Assembly: GCA_003129525.1 (NCBI GenBank)
Contig: CP029329.1
Coordinates: 1,271,501-1,335,500 of the forward strand
From: Clostridium beijerinckii
GTDB lineage: Bacteria; Bacillota; Clostridia; Clostridiales; Clostridiaceae
Length of the DNA stretch: 64,000 nucleotides
Reading direction: 5' to 3'
Shown: in pieces, positions 1 to 10,400 of the stretch
How positions within the stretch are numbered: position 1 is the stretch's first letter
How the letters are laid out: each line of letters starts with the position of its first letter
Program-made: the position numbers and the translations under genes
Notes under the pieces: model-generated
Told to the model about the DNA's origin: nothing
The model's database searches: none
What the model saw: the letters and a program-made list of their open reading frames with translations, nothing else

Positions 1-1332
1 TATATGATAGTACTAAGTTTCATGCTCATTATTGCAAGCGTTTGCGTAAACCAAATGAAAAATGTTATAACGAAACTTGGAACAACCCAAGATATTATAA
101 ATAATGCAGCTGTCCAAACAATGACTAAACAAAACATGAGAGCGTCCATTACAGAACTTGAGGCTTCGGTAAGTAAATTTACAAGCATAACTATCGTAGT
201 TTCAATTATTGGATTCGTAGTTACACTAGGTTTAGCAGTATTAATAATTAGAAGGATACTCAATCCTCTAAAGGATTTAAGCAGACTTGCACAGTCATTA
301 AGAGAAGGTGATTTAACTGCTAAACTTGAGGGAAAAAAATATGATAGGGAAATAGGCGATGTTGTAGATAATTTAAATAATGCGATGAATGCTAATAGAT
401 CAATGGTAGGGAATATATATACATATTCAAAGCTAGTAATAAAGTCAAGTGAAGATCTTAATGAAATAGTTAAGTCTATTAATGATAGAATAATAGAAGT
501 TAATTCTGCTACTGAAGTAATATCTAGTGAGGTTGAACAATTAAGTGCAATTTCAGAAGAAGTTAATGCTTCAACATTAGAGATAAAATCTACTATGTCA
601 AGTTTAAATGAAAAAGCACAAATAGATAATAATTCAGCAGATGCTATCAGAAACAAAGCGATTAAAGTTAAAGAAAAAGGACAAACAGCAGCAAAAAATG
701 CAAGAAGAATTTATGCAGAAAAAATTGATAACATCACTAATGCAATTGAACAAGGAAAAGTAGTAAAAGACATTAAAATGATGGCAGATATAATAGCTGG
801 AGTTTCAGAACAAACTAATTTATTAGCACTTAATGCTGCAATAGAAGCAGCTAGAGCAGGCGAACAAGGAAAAGGATTTGCAGTAGTTGCTGATGAAGTG
901 CGGAATTTAGCAGAACAAAGTAAAGAGACTGTTGATAAAATTAAAAAAGTTATTAGTGAAGTACATGGCGCCTTTGATAACTTAAGTGAGCATAGTAAAG
1001 ATTTATTGACTTTCATAGAGAAAGATGTTGATGGTGATTATGAACTTTTAATTGAAACAGCAACAAGTTATGAAAAAGACTCTAAATTAATTACTAATAT
1101 GTCAGAAGAGATACAAAATAGGAGTAAAATTATTGAAGATGTTATTAGTCAAATAACTGAGGGTATTAACAATGTAAGCTCAAATGCAGTTGAAACTTCA
1201 AGTAAGTCTCAAGATATACAAACAAGTGTAGAAGAAGTTACGAGCCGAGTTCAAACTATTGTTGAAGCAATTCAGCAACAAACTGAACTTGCAGAAGAAC
1301 TTAAAGATGTTATTAATGTATATAAGATTTAG
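1..1332 (+). CDS. methyl-accepting chemotaxis protein (5' end probably outside window)
   Basis: A chemoreceptor that passes ligand signals to CheA/CheW. The reading frame is open to base 1, so the true start is probably upstream; the first ATG is at 4. One hydrophobic segment lies at the N-terminus and a second near residues 60-82, followed by a HAMP region and a long helical signalling domain. The conserved hairpin tip reads [20 protein letters not shown], followed by [16 protein letters not shown]. The segment between the two membrane helices is only about 45 residues, much shorter than a usual four-helix-bundle or Cache sensor, so the sensor is truncated or internally deleted, or part of it lies outside the window. 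The signalling domain is clear; the ligand cannot be told. Confidence 0.9.
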   Translation, partial: YMIVLSFMLIIASVCVNQMKNVITKLGTTQDIINNAAVQTMTKQNMRASITELEASVSKFTSITIVVSIIGFVVTLGLAVLIIRRILNPLKDLSRLAQSLREGDLTAKLEGKKYDREIGDVVDNLNNAMNANRSMVGNIYTYSKLVIKSSEDLNEIVKSINDRIIEVNSATEVISSEVEQLSAISEEVNASTLEIKSTMSSLNEKAQIDNNSADAIRNKAIKVKEKGQTAAKNARRIYAEKIDNITNAIEQGKVVKDIKMMADIIAGVSEQTNLLALNAAIEAARAGEQGKGFAVVADEVRNLAEQSKETVDKIKKVISEVHGAFDNLSEHSKDLLTFIEKDVDGDYELLIETATSYEKDSKLITNMSEEIQNRSKIIEDVISQITEGINNVSSNAVETSSKSQDIQTSVEEVTSRVQTIVEAIQQQTELAEELKDVINVYKI

Positions 1333-1481
1333 ATATATTAATTTGTTATCATAGTAAAAAGGTAACAAATTTAGAAAAAGAATAGTGTTTTTAAGAGAAA
1401 ATTCTTATACAAGACATTGCCATAATGTGATATTATTTTGTATATAAACAACTCGAAATTTAAAAATTAGGAGATCTATAT

Positions 1482-2705
1482 ATGAAGAAGAGAAACTCCT
1501 GTAATAAGCATGAGAAAAAATATCAGGATGGTACAAAAGACAAAAGTAATAATTTATTTAAGAATATTTCTCTAATTATTGTAAGTGCATTAATAGTATG
1601 TGGAGTAGCATTCTATCTGAAAAATATAAATAATTCAAAGTTACAAAAAAGTGAAGCTAACAATCAATTGACTGAGGATAATAATGATAAAAATACAAGT
1701 GAAAAAAATATAAATCAAGAAGAAACAAAAAAGGAACCTGTTAAAAAGGAGATTATAATTTCAGTAGCAGGAGATTTTACTTTAGGAACAGATACTAAAT
1801 TTGCATATAATGGTAGTTTGCCAGCAGCATTTATAAATAGTGGAAAGAACTATTCTTATTTCATGCAAAATGTATCTGGCATTTTTACTAAAGATGATTA
1901 CACCTTAGTGAACCTAGAAACAACATTTACAGACTCAGATGTTAAAATTCATAAAGAAGGAGAGATATTTTATAACTTTAAGGGACCTAAGGAATATGTA
2001 AATATTCTCACTAACGCATCTGTTGATGGTGTTACAATAGCTAATAATCATATTTATGATTATGGAAAGCAAGGAATAAATGATACTATAAATACACTAA
2101 AGGAAAATAATATAGATATATGTGGAGAAGGTTATCAAATTTTAAAAGAGATACAGGGAGTTAAATTTGGATTTTTAGGGTATACAGGTTGGGAATATTC
2201 TAATGGATTAAAAACAAAAATAGCCACTGATATTAATGAACTTCGAAATAAGGGAGCAGAAGTGATTATCCCATATTTTCATTGGGGAATAGAGAAATCA
2301 TATGAACCATATGAGGTTCAACAAAACTTAGCTAGGTTTGCTATTGATAATGGTGCAAATGCTGTTATAGGTTCACATCCTCATGTAATTCAAAGTATGG
2401 AAAATTACAAAGGTAAGCTCATAGCATATTCAATGGGAAATTTCTGTTTTGGAGGAAATTCAAATCCTTCAGATAAAAGAACATTTATACTTCAGGTTAA
2501 GGCAAATATGGAAGACAATAAAGTAGTAGATTTTGAATATAAAGTAATTCCAACAATGATTTCTTCAAGAAATGATAGAAATGATTATATTCCAACTTTA
2601 GCAACTGGTGACAATAAAATAAATATATTAAATACATTAAATGAATTATCACCAACTTTAAATGGAAATATTAAAGATGAATTTTTCAAATTATATTTAA
2701 AATAA
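1482..2705 (+). CDS. CapA-family (PGA_cap) metallophosphatase-like membrane protein
   Basis: The 407-residue protein has a charged cytoplasmic N-terminus, one transmembrane helix (about residues 29-47), a Lys/Glu/Asn-rich linker, and a calcineurin-like CapA domain. Domain motifs visible are VAGDFTLGTD, NLETTFTD, ANNHIYDYG and GSHPHVIQ, which supply the metal-binding Asp, Asn and His residues of this fold. CapA/YwtB proteins take part in poly-gamma-glutamate capsule synthesis, but many clostridial members stand alone, as here, with no capB or capC nearby. The start is supported by a GGAG-type site before ATG 1482. The family is clear; a role in capsule synthesis is only inferred. Confidence 0.85.
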   Translation: MKKRNSCNKHEKKYQDGTKDKSNNLFKNISLIIVSALIVCGVAFYLKNINNSKLQKSEANNQLTEDNNDKNTSEKNINQEETKKEPVKKEIIISVAGDFTLGTDTKFAYNGSLPAAFINSGKNYSYFMQNVSGIFTKDDYTLVNLETTFTDSDVKIHKEGEIFYNFKGPKEYVNILTNASVDGVTIANNHIYDYGKQGINDTINTLKENNIDICGEGYQILKEIQGVKFGFLGYTGWEYSNGLKTKIATDINELRNKGAEVIIPYFHWGIEKSYEPYEVQQNLARFAIDNGANAVIGSHPHVIQSMENYKGKLIAYSMGNFCFGGNSNPSDKRTFILQVKANMEDNKVVDFEYKVIPTMISSRNDRNDYIPTLATGDNKINILNTLNELSPTLNGNIKDEFFKLYLK

Positions 2706-2809
2706 TGTTTAATCATATAGAAAGTTGATAAGTTTACTAATATTTATTGACAAGAGAATTTAACTATGTATAATTAATAGTAATAAATTAAATATTTAAA
2801 TAAGTTAAT

Positions 2810-2935
2810 CTTATTAAGAGTGGTGGAGGGACTGGCCCTTTGAAACCCGGCAACCTGAAAAAAATTTCATGGGAATTTTTTCGTTGGTGCTAAATCCTGC
2901 AAGAGAATATCTTGAAAAATGAGAGGGAAATTAAG
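2810..2935 (+). promoter_or_regulatory. SAM-I (S-box) riboswitch
   Basis: The stretch has the S-box signature in order: a CTTATTAAGAG start, GGTGGAGGGACTGGCCC, GAAACCCGGCAACC, GGTGCTAAATCCTGC, and a closing GAGAG. It sits upstream of the two transsulfuration genes and is followed by an intrinsic terminator, so it fits transcription-off control when S-adenosylmethionine is high. Confidence 0.95.
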
Positions 2936-2964
2936 TTTTATTAGAACTTATCTTATGGCTACAG

Positions 2965-2995
2965 AGTCACTTCTTATTTTAGAAGTGACTTTTTT
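2965..2995 (+). terminator. S-box expression-platform terminator
   Basis: AGTCACTTCT pairs with AGAAGTGACT across a 6-nt loop and is followed by a T run. It lies about 30 nt after the SAM-I aptamer and 70 nt before the metI start, as expected for the regulated terminator. Confidence 0.9.
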
Positions 2996-3066
2996 ATTAA
3001 TTTAATTAGAGTACTAGAAACAATTAATAAAGCATTAAGCAATAATAATTTAAAGGGGGCAAAAAA

Positions 3067-4215
3067 ATGACTTTAAAAAAATCTTTTGAAACAATTGCAG
3101 TTAGTGGAGCATCAGGTGGCGATAAAGCTACAGGAGCAATAAGTTATCCAATATATCAATCAGCCACATTTAAGCATCATGGACTTAATAATAGCACCGG
3201 TTATGATTATTCTAGGGCCCAAAATCCAACAAGAGAAGAGGCTGAAAAAACATTGGCAGTTTTAGAAGGTGGAAAAGAGGCAATAGGATTTTCTTCAGGA
3301 GTGTCGGCAATTACTGCTTGTATACATTTGTTTAAATCAGGAGACCATATAATTTTATCTGATGATTTGTATGGAGGGACATACAGATTATTTGAAGAAA
3401 CTTATAAGGACTTTGGATTAAAAGCTACATTTGTTGATACAACAAATACTAAAAATATAATAGCATCTATAAAAGAGAATACAAAAGCTATATTTATTGA
3501 GACTCCTTCTAATCCAACGATGAAGGTAACAGACATACGTGCGGTAGGAGAAATAACTAAAAAGAATAAGTTACTATTAATTGTAGACAATACTTTCTTG
3601 ACACCTTATTATCAAAAACCATTAGAATTAGGTGCTGATTTGGTAATTCATAGTGGAACTAAATATTTAGGTGGACATCATGATTTGCTAGCTGGATTTA
3701 TAGTAGGAAATGATGAAGAGATTTTACAAAAGCTAAGAAGAATTCATATGTCAACTGGAGCAACATTATCTCCGTTTGATTCATGGTTAATTTTAAGGGG
3801 AATTAAAACATTACATATAAGATTAGATAGAGCACAAGAAAATTCAATAAAAATAGCAAAATTTTTAGAGAATAATTCTAATGTAGAAAAAGTTTATTAT
3901 GTAGGTTTAGAAAACTTTGATGGCTATGAAGTAAATAAAAAACAAGCAACGGGTTTTGGAGCAACATTATCCTTTAGAGTTAAAGATAAAAAATTAATAC
4001 CTAAAATTTTAGAAAGCGTTAAAGTAATAAGATTTGCAGAAAGTTTAGGTGGAGTAGAAACATTAATAACATATCCAATTACTCAAACTCACTCAGAAAT
4101 TCCAGAAGAAATTAGGAAAAGATTGGGAGTAGATGAATACTTACTTAGATTATCAATTGGAATAGAGAATATAGATGACTTAATAAAGGATTTAGAAAAT
4201 GCAATTGGGAAATAA
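3067..4215 (+). CDS. metI: cystathionine gamma-synthase / O-acetylhomoserine thiolyase, MetI type
   Basis: A PLP-dependent Cys/Met-metabolism enzyme that joins an activated homoserine ester with cysteine (or sulfide) to give cystathionine (or homocysteine). The 382-residue length is typical. Visible motifs: the ATFKHHGLNNSTGYDYSRAQ N-terminal region, SSGVSAI, ETPSNP, the LIVDNTF cofactor segment, and SGTKYLGGHHD holding the PLP lysine. The C-terminal FAESLGGVETLITYP and FDSWLILRGIKTL segments match Bacillus MetI more closely than MetC. It is the first gene behind the S-box and is followed 28 bp later by metC, the same order as in Bacillus subtilis. A GGGGG site precedes ATG 3067. Exact substrate preference cannot be fixed by reading. 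Confidence 0.85.
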   Translation: MTLKKSFETIAVSGASGGDKATGAISYPIYQSATFKHHGLNNSTGYDYSRAQNPTREEAEKTLAVLEGGKEAIGFSSGVSAITACIHLFKSGDHIILSDDLYGGTYRLFEETYKDFGLKATFVDTTNTKNIIASIKENTKAIFIETPSNPTMKVTDIRAVGEITKKNKLLLIVDNTFLTPYYQKPLELGADLVIHSGTKYLGGHHDLLAGFIVGNDEEILQKLRRIHMSTGATLSPFDSWLILRGIKTLHIRLDRAQENSIKIAKFLENNSNVEKVYYVGLENFDGYEVNKKQATGFGATLSFRVKDKKLIPKILESVKVIRFAESLGGVETLITYPITQTHSEIPEEIRKRLGVDEYLLRLSIGIENIDDLIKDLENAIGK

Positions 4216-4243
4216 GCTAATAAATATGATTGGGGTGTAAATT

Positions 4244-5380
4244 ATGAATTTTGGAACTAAATTAATACATGCAAGTGGAGATATAGACCCTGCTACAGGT
4301 TCTGTAAGTACTCCGATATATCAAACATCAACTTTTCACCAATTTGATATAGAGAACTTTGGAAAATATGATTATGCAAGATCAGGAAATCCAACTAGAG
4401 AGGTAGTAGAAAAATTAATAGCAGAACTTGAAGGCGGAGAATGTGGCTTTGCATTTGCTTCAGGTATGGCGGCTATTTGTTCTGTATTATCAATATTCTC
4501 AGCAGGAGATCACATTATAATTTGTGGTGATGTATATGGTGGAACATATAGGGCAACAACAAAATTATTTTCAAGATTTAATATTGAATTTACTTTTGTA
4601 GATGCATCGAATATTGAAGCTGTGAAAAACGCTTTTAAGGAAAATACAAAGGGACTCTATTTAGAAACTCCTTCAAACCCATTATTAAAAGTTACAGATT
4701 TAAGAGCTGCTAGTAAAATAGCTAAAGAAAATGGTGCAATTACAATAGTAGATAATACATTTATGTCACCATATCTACAAAGACCATTAGAGCTTGGTAT
4801 GGATATAGTTGTACACAGCGCAACTAAGTTTTTAGGTGGACATAGTGATGTTATAGCAGGACTTGTTGTAACTAAAACAAAAGAACTTGGAGATAGAGTT
4901 TATCAAATACAAAATACATTTGGAGCTGTACTTGGGCCACAAGATTCATGGCTTTTGGTTAGAGGAATTAAAACTCTGAAAGTTAGATTAGATGCACTAC
5001 AAAAAAGTGCTCAAAAGCTAGCCGAGTGGCTTGAATCAAGAGAAGAAGTGGAGAAGGTTTATTATCTTGGATTACAGTCAATGGAAGGAAGAGATGTACA
5101 TTTAGAACAAGCAGATGGTGCAGGTGCAGTTTTATCTTTTAAGTTTAAGACGTTAGAAAGAACTACAATTTTCTTAAACAATGTAAAAAATGTAGCTGTA
5201 GCAGTAAGTTTAGGCAGCGTTGAAACTATAGTTTCATATCCAGCTAAAATGAGCCATGCATCAATTCCAAAAGAAGAAAGAGAAGAACTTGGAATTACAG
5301 ATACATTAATACGAGTATCTGTAGGGCTTGAAGATATAGAAGATTTGATAGAATCGTTTAAAGAAGCAATTGAAAAATAA
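4244..5380 (+). CDS. metC: cystathionine beta-lyase, MetC type
   Basis: A second PLP-dependent transsulfuration enzyme of 378 residues that cleaves cystathionine to homocysteine, pyruvate and ammonia. Motifs: STFHQFDIENFGKYDYARSG, FASGMAAI, DVYGGTYRA, ETPSNPLL, TIVDNTFMSPYLQRP, and SATKFLGGHSD with the PLP lysine. The FGAVLGPQDSWLLVRGIKTL and SLGSVETIVSYPAKMSHA segments resemble Bacillus MetC. It is the second gene of the S-box operon with only 28 bp between genes, so the pair makes homocysteine under SAM control. A gamma-lyase (MccB-like) activity is the main alternative, because these families are hard to separate by eye. Confidence 0.82.
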   Translation: MNFGTKLIHASGDIDPATGSVSTPIYQTSTFHQFDIENFGKYDYARSGNPTREVVEKLIAELEGGECGFAFASGMAAICSVLSIFSAGDHIIICGDVYGGTYRATTKLFSRFNIEFTFVDASNIEAVKNAFKENTKGLYLETPSNPLLKVTDLRAASKIAKENGAITIVDNTFMSPYLQRPLELGMDIVVHSATKFLGGHSDVIAGLVVTKTKELGDRVYQIQNTFGAVLGPQDSWLLVRGIKTLKVRLDALQKSAQKLAEWLESREEVEKVYYLGLQSMEGRDVHLEQADGAGAVLSFKFKTLERTTIFLNNVKNVAVAVSLGSVETIVSYPAKMSHASIPKEEREELGITDTLIRVSVGLEDIEDLIESFKEAIEK

Positions 5381-5392
5381 GTAATCTAGAAC

Positions 5393-5431
5393 TAAAAAAC
5401 TAGTCAGTATTAATATATTGGCTAGTTTTTT
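5393..5431. terminator. terminator between metC and marR
   Basis: AAAAAACTAGTCA pairs with TGGCTAGTTTTTTT around an AT loop. A-run and T-run flank the stem, so it can serve both convergent genes. Confidence 0.85.
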
Positions 5432-5438
5432 TGATACT

Positions 5439-5924
5439 TTAATTTAATTTTTTTAATATTGTTATTAAGTTTGATATAGAATCATTTAACATAACTACCT
5501 CATCATCAGAAAGAGGAGATATTTTTTCTACAAAAGAATTACAAATCGCAATTCTAAAAGAATCCAATAGTTTGGAAGCCTTATCAGTTAATTCTACTCT
5601 GAGAATTCTTCTATCACGAGAATCAGGATATCTATTGACCAGTCCATAGTTAATTAAATTATCTATAATAGGCGTCATGTTAGACTTTGATATTCCTAAA
5701 TTATCTGCTATTTGTGAAATAGGAGATGAATTAAATTTCAAAAGGTGAAAAATAACTCTAACATGGGATGGAGGAATAGAAAAGTTCGGGACACAATCAT
5801 CTCCGCAATTTATAGAAGAGTGAAAATTTTTAGTTATATCAGTTTCCTTAAGTATATTATTTTGAATAATCCATAAAAAGTTTACTAGGGAATCTGCAAC
5901 TTTAAATAAATCATCTTTATCCAT
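5439..5924 (-). CDS. MarR-family transcriptional regulator
   Basis: The 161-residue protein has the winged-helix MarR fold: a first helix region, the recognition-helix part SQIADNLGISKSNMTPIIDNL, and a wing with NRYPDSRDRRILRVELTDKA, where DxRxxR is the family signature. It is transcribed divergently from the RND efflux genes across a 328-bp gap that contains a good promoter overlapped by an AT palindrome. It therefore probably represses the efflux genes and itself, with release by a small toxic ligand. The start has an AAGGAT site. Ligand is unknown. Confidence 0.88.
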   Translation of the reverse strand: MDKDDLFKVADSLVNFLWIIQNNILKETDITKNFHSSINCGDDCVPNFSIPPSHVRVIFHLLKFNSSPISQIADNLGISKSNMTPIIDNLINYGLVNRYPDSRDRRILRVELTDKASKLLDSFRIAICNSFVEKISPLSDDEVVMLNDSISNLITILKKLN

Positions 5925-6005
5925 AATAAAACAATCCTTCCTACGATAAAATGGTATCTAAATAAAGTATAAACTATTAACAATTTGAAAACAAGAAAAA
6001 AGTTA

Positions 6006-6034
6006 TTGACTTATAATAGTTATAAAAATATAAT
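6006..6034 (+). promoter_or_regulatory. promoter for efflux operon with candidate MarR operator
   Basis: TTGACT and TATAAT are 17 bp apart. The spacer holds TTATAATAGTTATAA (6011-6025), a near palindrome placed where a bound repressor would block RNA polymerase. The rest of the 5925-6252 gap is AT-rich with no other clear signal; the implied 5' leader to the next gene is about 210 nt. Confidence 0.6.
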
Positions 6035-6252
6035 CAATACTATGAATAGAATATATTAGCATATTATCTAAATACTAATCAATAAATTTAAATTATAACT
6101 TGGAATTAGGTTTCAGTTAAGGTAAAAATAATCTAAAAATACAACTTAGATTTATTTTATATGATTAAAAATTTTACTTTAAAATTATAAAGGATTATTG
6201 ATGAATTATTAAAAATTTATAAAAATATCATTTTTAAAATCAGGAGGAAAAC

Positions 6253-7473
6253 ATGAAAAAATATTTAGCATTATTTTTAGTACTTAGTTCATTAGGGCTC
6301 ACAGGATGTGGACAAGCGCCTAAAGAAGAAGAAAAGCCAATAGCTGTATCAGTGCAAATGGCTAAAGGTGGTGGAATAGAAAATACTAATACATTTACTG
6401 GAACTACAAAAGTTAAAGAAGAAACATCAGTTACAGTAGAAATAGGTGGAACTATTCAAGAAACATATGTAACGCTAGGTCAAGAAGTGAAAAAAGGAGA
6501 TAAGCTTTTATCAATTAAAGGTGATGATATACAAAATAGTGTAAAACAAGCAGCAGCAGCTTTAGAGATTGCAAAAGCAAATTATGCCAATACAACAGAT
6601 GGAAGTATAGAAAGTCAACAAAATTCATTAAATAATTCACTAAAATTAGCACAATTGTCTTATGATGAAGCTAAGAGAAATCATGATCTTAATACTCAAC
6701 TTTATCAGGCAGAAGCAATAAGTGAAGATGTATATAAAAAATCTGAAGTTTCATTAAATCAAGCTAAACAAGGTTTAGATATGGCACAAAAATCGTATGA
6801 TACTTCAAATGGGAAAAGCATTCCAGAATTAAAGGAATTAGCTGAAAAACAACTAAATCAATCACAAGTGGCATATGAAGTGGCAACTAGTAATTTAAAT
6901 AAACTTACATTAGTTGCACCAACAGATGGGACAATAACAGTTAAAAACTTTAATGCAAATGAAATGGCTACGCAACAAAAACCTGCTTTTGTTATTTCTA
7001 GTTCCAATATGTTGCAAATAGATTTAAATGTAACTCAATCTGATTTACCTAAGTTTACAGCTGGACAAGAAGTTGAAGTTACAATAAACAATAAATCAGT
7101 TAAAGGTACAGTAAGATATGTACCAGCAGTAGTTAATGCAACAACATCACTATATAATATTGAAATACTCGTAGATAATTCACAAGGTGATTTTAAAGCA
7201 GGAATGTCAGCAGATGTTCAAATAAGTATAGAAAAACAAGATCAAGCAATAACAATTCCTAAAAAAGCAATATTTGAAGAAGATGGTAAAAAGTATGTAT
7301 ACATAGCAGATTCAAGTAATAAATCAGTTAAAACAGAAATTACAACAGGCATTGAAACAGCTACTACGATGGAAATTAAAAGTGGAATAAGTAAAGATGA
7401 TACAGTAGTTATTGGTGGATTAAGCCTAATTTCTGATGGAACTAGCATATTCCCAGTAACAAAGGAGGATTAA
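6253..7473 (+). CDS. RND efflux periplasmic-adaptor-type (membrane fusion) lipoprotein
   Basis: A 406-residue HlyD/AcrA-type adaptor. The N-terminus is a lipoprotein signal with lipobox LGLTGC, lipid-attachment Cys19. Then come a beta-barrel/lipoyl half (GGTIQETYVTLGQEVKKGD), a long Gln/Ala-rich coiled-coil hairpin (about residues 95-200), the second lipoyl half (LVAPTDGTITVKN) and a C-terminal barrel. It is followed 4 bp later by the RND pump gene. In a single-membrane cell this protein would sit on the outer face of the membrane and work with the pump rather than bridge to an outer membrane. The substrate is not known; control by the divergent MarR is likely. Confidence 0.92.
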   Translation: MKKYLALFLVLSSLGLTGCGQAPKEEEKPIAVSVQMAKGGGIENTNTFTGTTKVKEETSVTVEIGGTIQETYVTLGQEVKKGDKLLSIKGDDIQNSVKQAAAALEIAKANYANTTDGSIESQQNSLNNSLKLAQLSYDEAKRNHDLNTQLYQAEAISEDVYKKSEVSLNQAKQGLDMAQKSYDTSNGKSIPELKELAEKQLNQSQVAYEVATSNLNKLTLVAPTDGTITVKNFNANEMATQQKPAFVISSSNMLQIDLNVTQSDLPKFTAGQEVEVTINNKSVKGTVRYVPAVVNATTSLYNIEILVDNSQGDFKAGMSADVQISIEKQDQAITIPKKAIFEEDGKKYVYIADSSNKSVKTEITTGIETATTMEIKSGISKDDTVVIGGLSLISDGTSIFPVTKED

Positions 7474-7477
7474 TAAT

Positions 7478-10400
7478 ATGGGTTTTACAAAAACTGCAAT
7501 TAAGCGTCCTCTTACTATAGTTATGTGTTTCTTAGTACTAATTATGTTTGGTCTTATAGGATACTCAAAAATGACGGCAGATACAATGCCAAAGATGGAC
7601 ATACCAGTTTTATCAATTCAAACTGTATGGCAAGGGGCAGGACCAGAGGACATTGACAAGCAAATAAGTGAGAAAATAGAAGAAAAAGTTTCAGCGGTTT
7701 CAAAGGTTAGTACAACAGTAACTCAATCACAAGAAAGTGTTTCAGTTGTTGTAATACAATTTGAATATGGAACTGATGTAAATACTGTAATAAATGATGT
7801 TAAATCTAAAGTAGATGAAGTTAAAAGTCAATTACCTGATGATGCAGAAACACCATCAGTTATTAAAATGGATGTAACTAGTGCAGGTTCTATAGGGAGA
7901 TTAGTTATTTCAGGTGGTAAAGATAATGACGACTTAATGAAATATGCAGAAGATGTTGTACAAACAAAAATTAAAACTGTAGATGGCGTTACACAAGCAG
8001 ATATTGTGGGCGGAGAAAAATCACAGGTTAATATAACAGCAGATCCAGCAGTATTATCTAGTTATAATGTTAGTTTGGCAACAATCAAAGGTGCACTACA
8101 AGGCACTAATAAAACTTTCCCATACGGTTCTATTATTGAAGGGGAAGATAAAATTGTTTTAAGAGGAATGGATCAAATAAATTCATTAGAGGATGTAAAG
8201 CAAATTCAAATTTCTACCAATAAAGGACAAACGGTTAGATTAGATGAAATTTGTAATGTTGAATATGGTACTGTAGAGAAAAAGGATGTATATAGATTCA
8301 ACGGCAATGAAAGTTTAATAATAGATGTTAAGAAGCAACAAGATGCTAATACAATAGAAGTTATGGAGGGCGTTAATAAAGCCGTAGCAGAGTTAAGTAA
8401 AGGCAATGCACAATATGAGACTAAAGTTGTTAGTGATTCAAGTGAATATATTACAAACTCTATTAATAATGTAATGTCAGAAATATTTATAAGTTCTACT
8501 ATTGCATTTATTATAATTTTAGTGTTTTTAAAGAACATTAGAGCATCAATTGCTGTATCATTAGCAATTCCTACATCGATAATAGGTGCAATAGCCTTTC
8601 TTTATTTTACTGGTGAAACAATAAATATGCTTACTTTAAGTTCATTGGTAATATCGGTTGGACTTGTTGTAGATAATTCAATTGTTGTTATAGAAAATAT
8701 ATTTAAGTATAAGCAAAAAGGAAACTTAACCAATGAAGAATGTGCTTTGGATGGGACAAGAACTGTAACTAGTGCAATTACAGGATCAACACTTACAATA
8801 ATATGCGTATTTTTACCTATATTATTTACTGATGGTATTACTAAAATAATATTTCAAGCTTTATCCAAAACAATTATTGCTGCGTTAACAGTATCATTAA
8901 TTGTAGCACTTACACTTGTACCTAGTATGTTTAATAAACTAAGTGGTGGAAAAAATGCTGCAAAAATGAAGGAAAAACCTTCTCCTATTTTTGATAAAAT
9001 AAGTGAAGCTTATATGAAACTAATAAATGTTTCATTAAAGCATAAAAGCATAGTGGTAATAATAAGTACTGGATTATTTGTTGCTTCTATATTTGGAGCT
9101 ACATTTTTAGGAATGGAGTTTATGGCAGCATCAGATAAAGGTCAATTAAGTATAAATATAGAATTGCCAGAAGGATTGTCATTAGAACCAAGTGATTATT
9201 ATGTTTCTATGGCAGAAGAGAAGATTTCTGATATTCCAGAAATAAAAACAGTAATAACAACATTAAAAACATCTAGTAATGAGAATAGTGCTAGCATAAA
9301 TGTAGAATTAGTTCCAAAAGAAGAAAGAAAAAAATCTACAGATGAAATGGAAAAAGAAATAGCTGATATAATGAGTACTGTGCCAGATTGTAAAGTAACA
9401 GTTGCAGCAAGCAGTAGTTACAGTACAGGTAGTAGTTCAGATTATTCTATGCAATTAAAGGGACCTGATTTAGATACATTAGATGTATTAGCAGGACAAG
9501 TTCAAGATAAGTTAAGTGGTATAGAAGGATTTGAAAATGTAGAAACATCCATTGCTGATACATCAGAGGAAGCCCAATTCATAATAAATAAGAAAAAAGC
9601 AAATGAATATGGTATTAACGCTTCATCAATTGCTTCGCTATTGCACACAGCTGTAGTTGGAGATTCAGTAACAACAGCTAAGATAGATGACTATGAAGTA
9701 GATGTTAACTTGAAATTTGAAGGAAATAGCATTGATAATTTAGAAGATATAAAACAAATAAAAGTTATGTCTAAAACTGGTGAAGAAATTCCACTTGGAC
9801 AAATAGCAGACATAAAAATGGCAGATGGATTGAAGAAAATTAGTAGAACAGATGGAGATTATTCAATAGATATTACAGCTAACCTTGAGGGAGTAGATAC
9901 AGGAACAGCAACTACAAAATCAAAAGCTGCAATAAATGAATTAAATTTACCACAGGATTATGAAGTAATTACTAGTGGTAACGCAGAAATGATGAATGAC
10001 TCTATGAGTGGACTTGTATTTGCAATGCTAATTGCAGTAATATTAGTATATATGGTAATGGTAGCTGAATTTGAATCATTTAGTAAGCCATTTATTATAA
10101 TGACTTGTATTCCATTTGCTTTCGTTGGTGTTGTTGCGATATTGTTAATAACTCAGATAAAAATTAGTATAATAGGTATGTTAGGTATGATTATGCTAGT
10201 AGGTATTGTTGTTAATCATGGTATAGTAATGATTGATTATATTGAACAACTGAGAAAATCTATGGAAGGAAAAGCAAGCATAGAAGAAATAGTTTCAAAA
10301 GGTTCTTCAGCAAGATTAAGACCAGTTATAATGACAGTTTTAACAGCCACAATGGGTATGATACCAACAGCATTAGCTTTAGAAGAAGGCGGAGAAATGA

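Noticed and set aside
711..1016. Minus-strand frame inside the first MCP
   Set aside because: It is the mirror of a conserved MCP signalling region, has no ribosome site and has low-complexity Ser/Leu content typical of shadow frames.
1340..1372. Hairpin after the first MCP (AATTTGTTA with TAACAAATT) as a terminator
   Set aside because: The stem is present but there is no T run after it, so termination is not supported.
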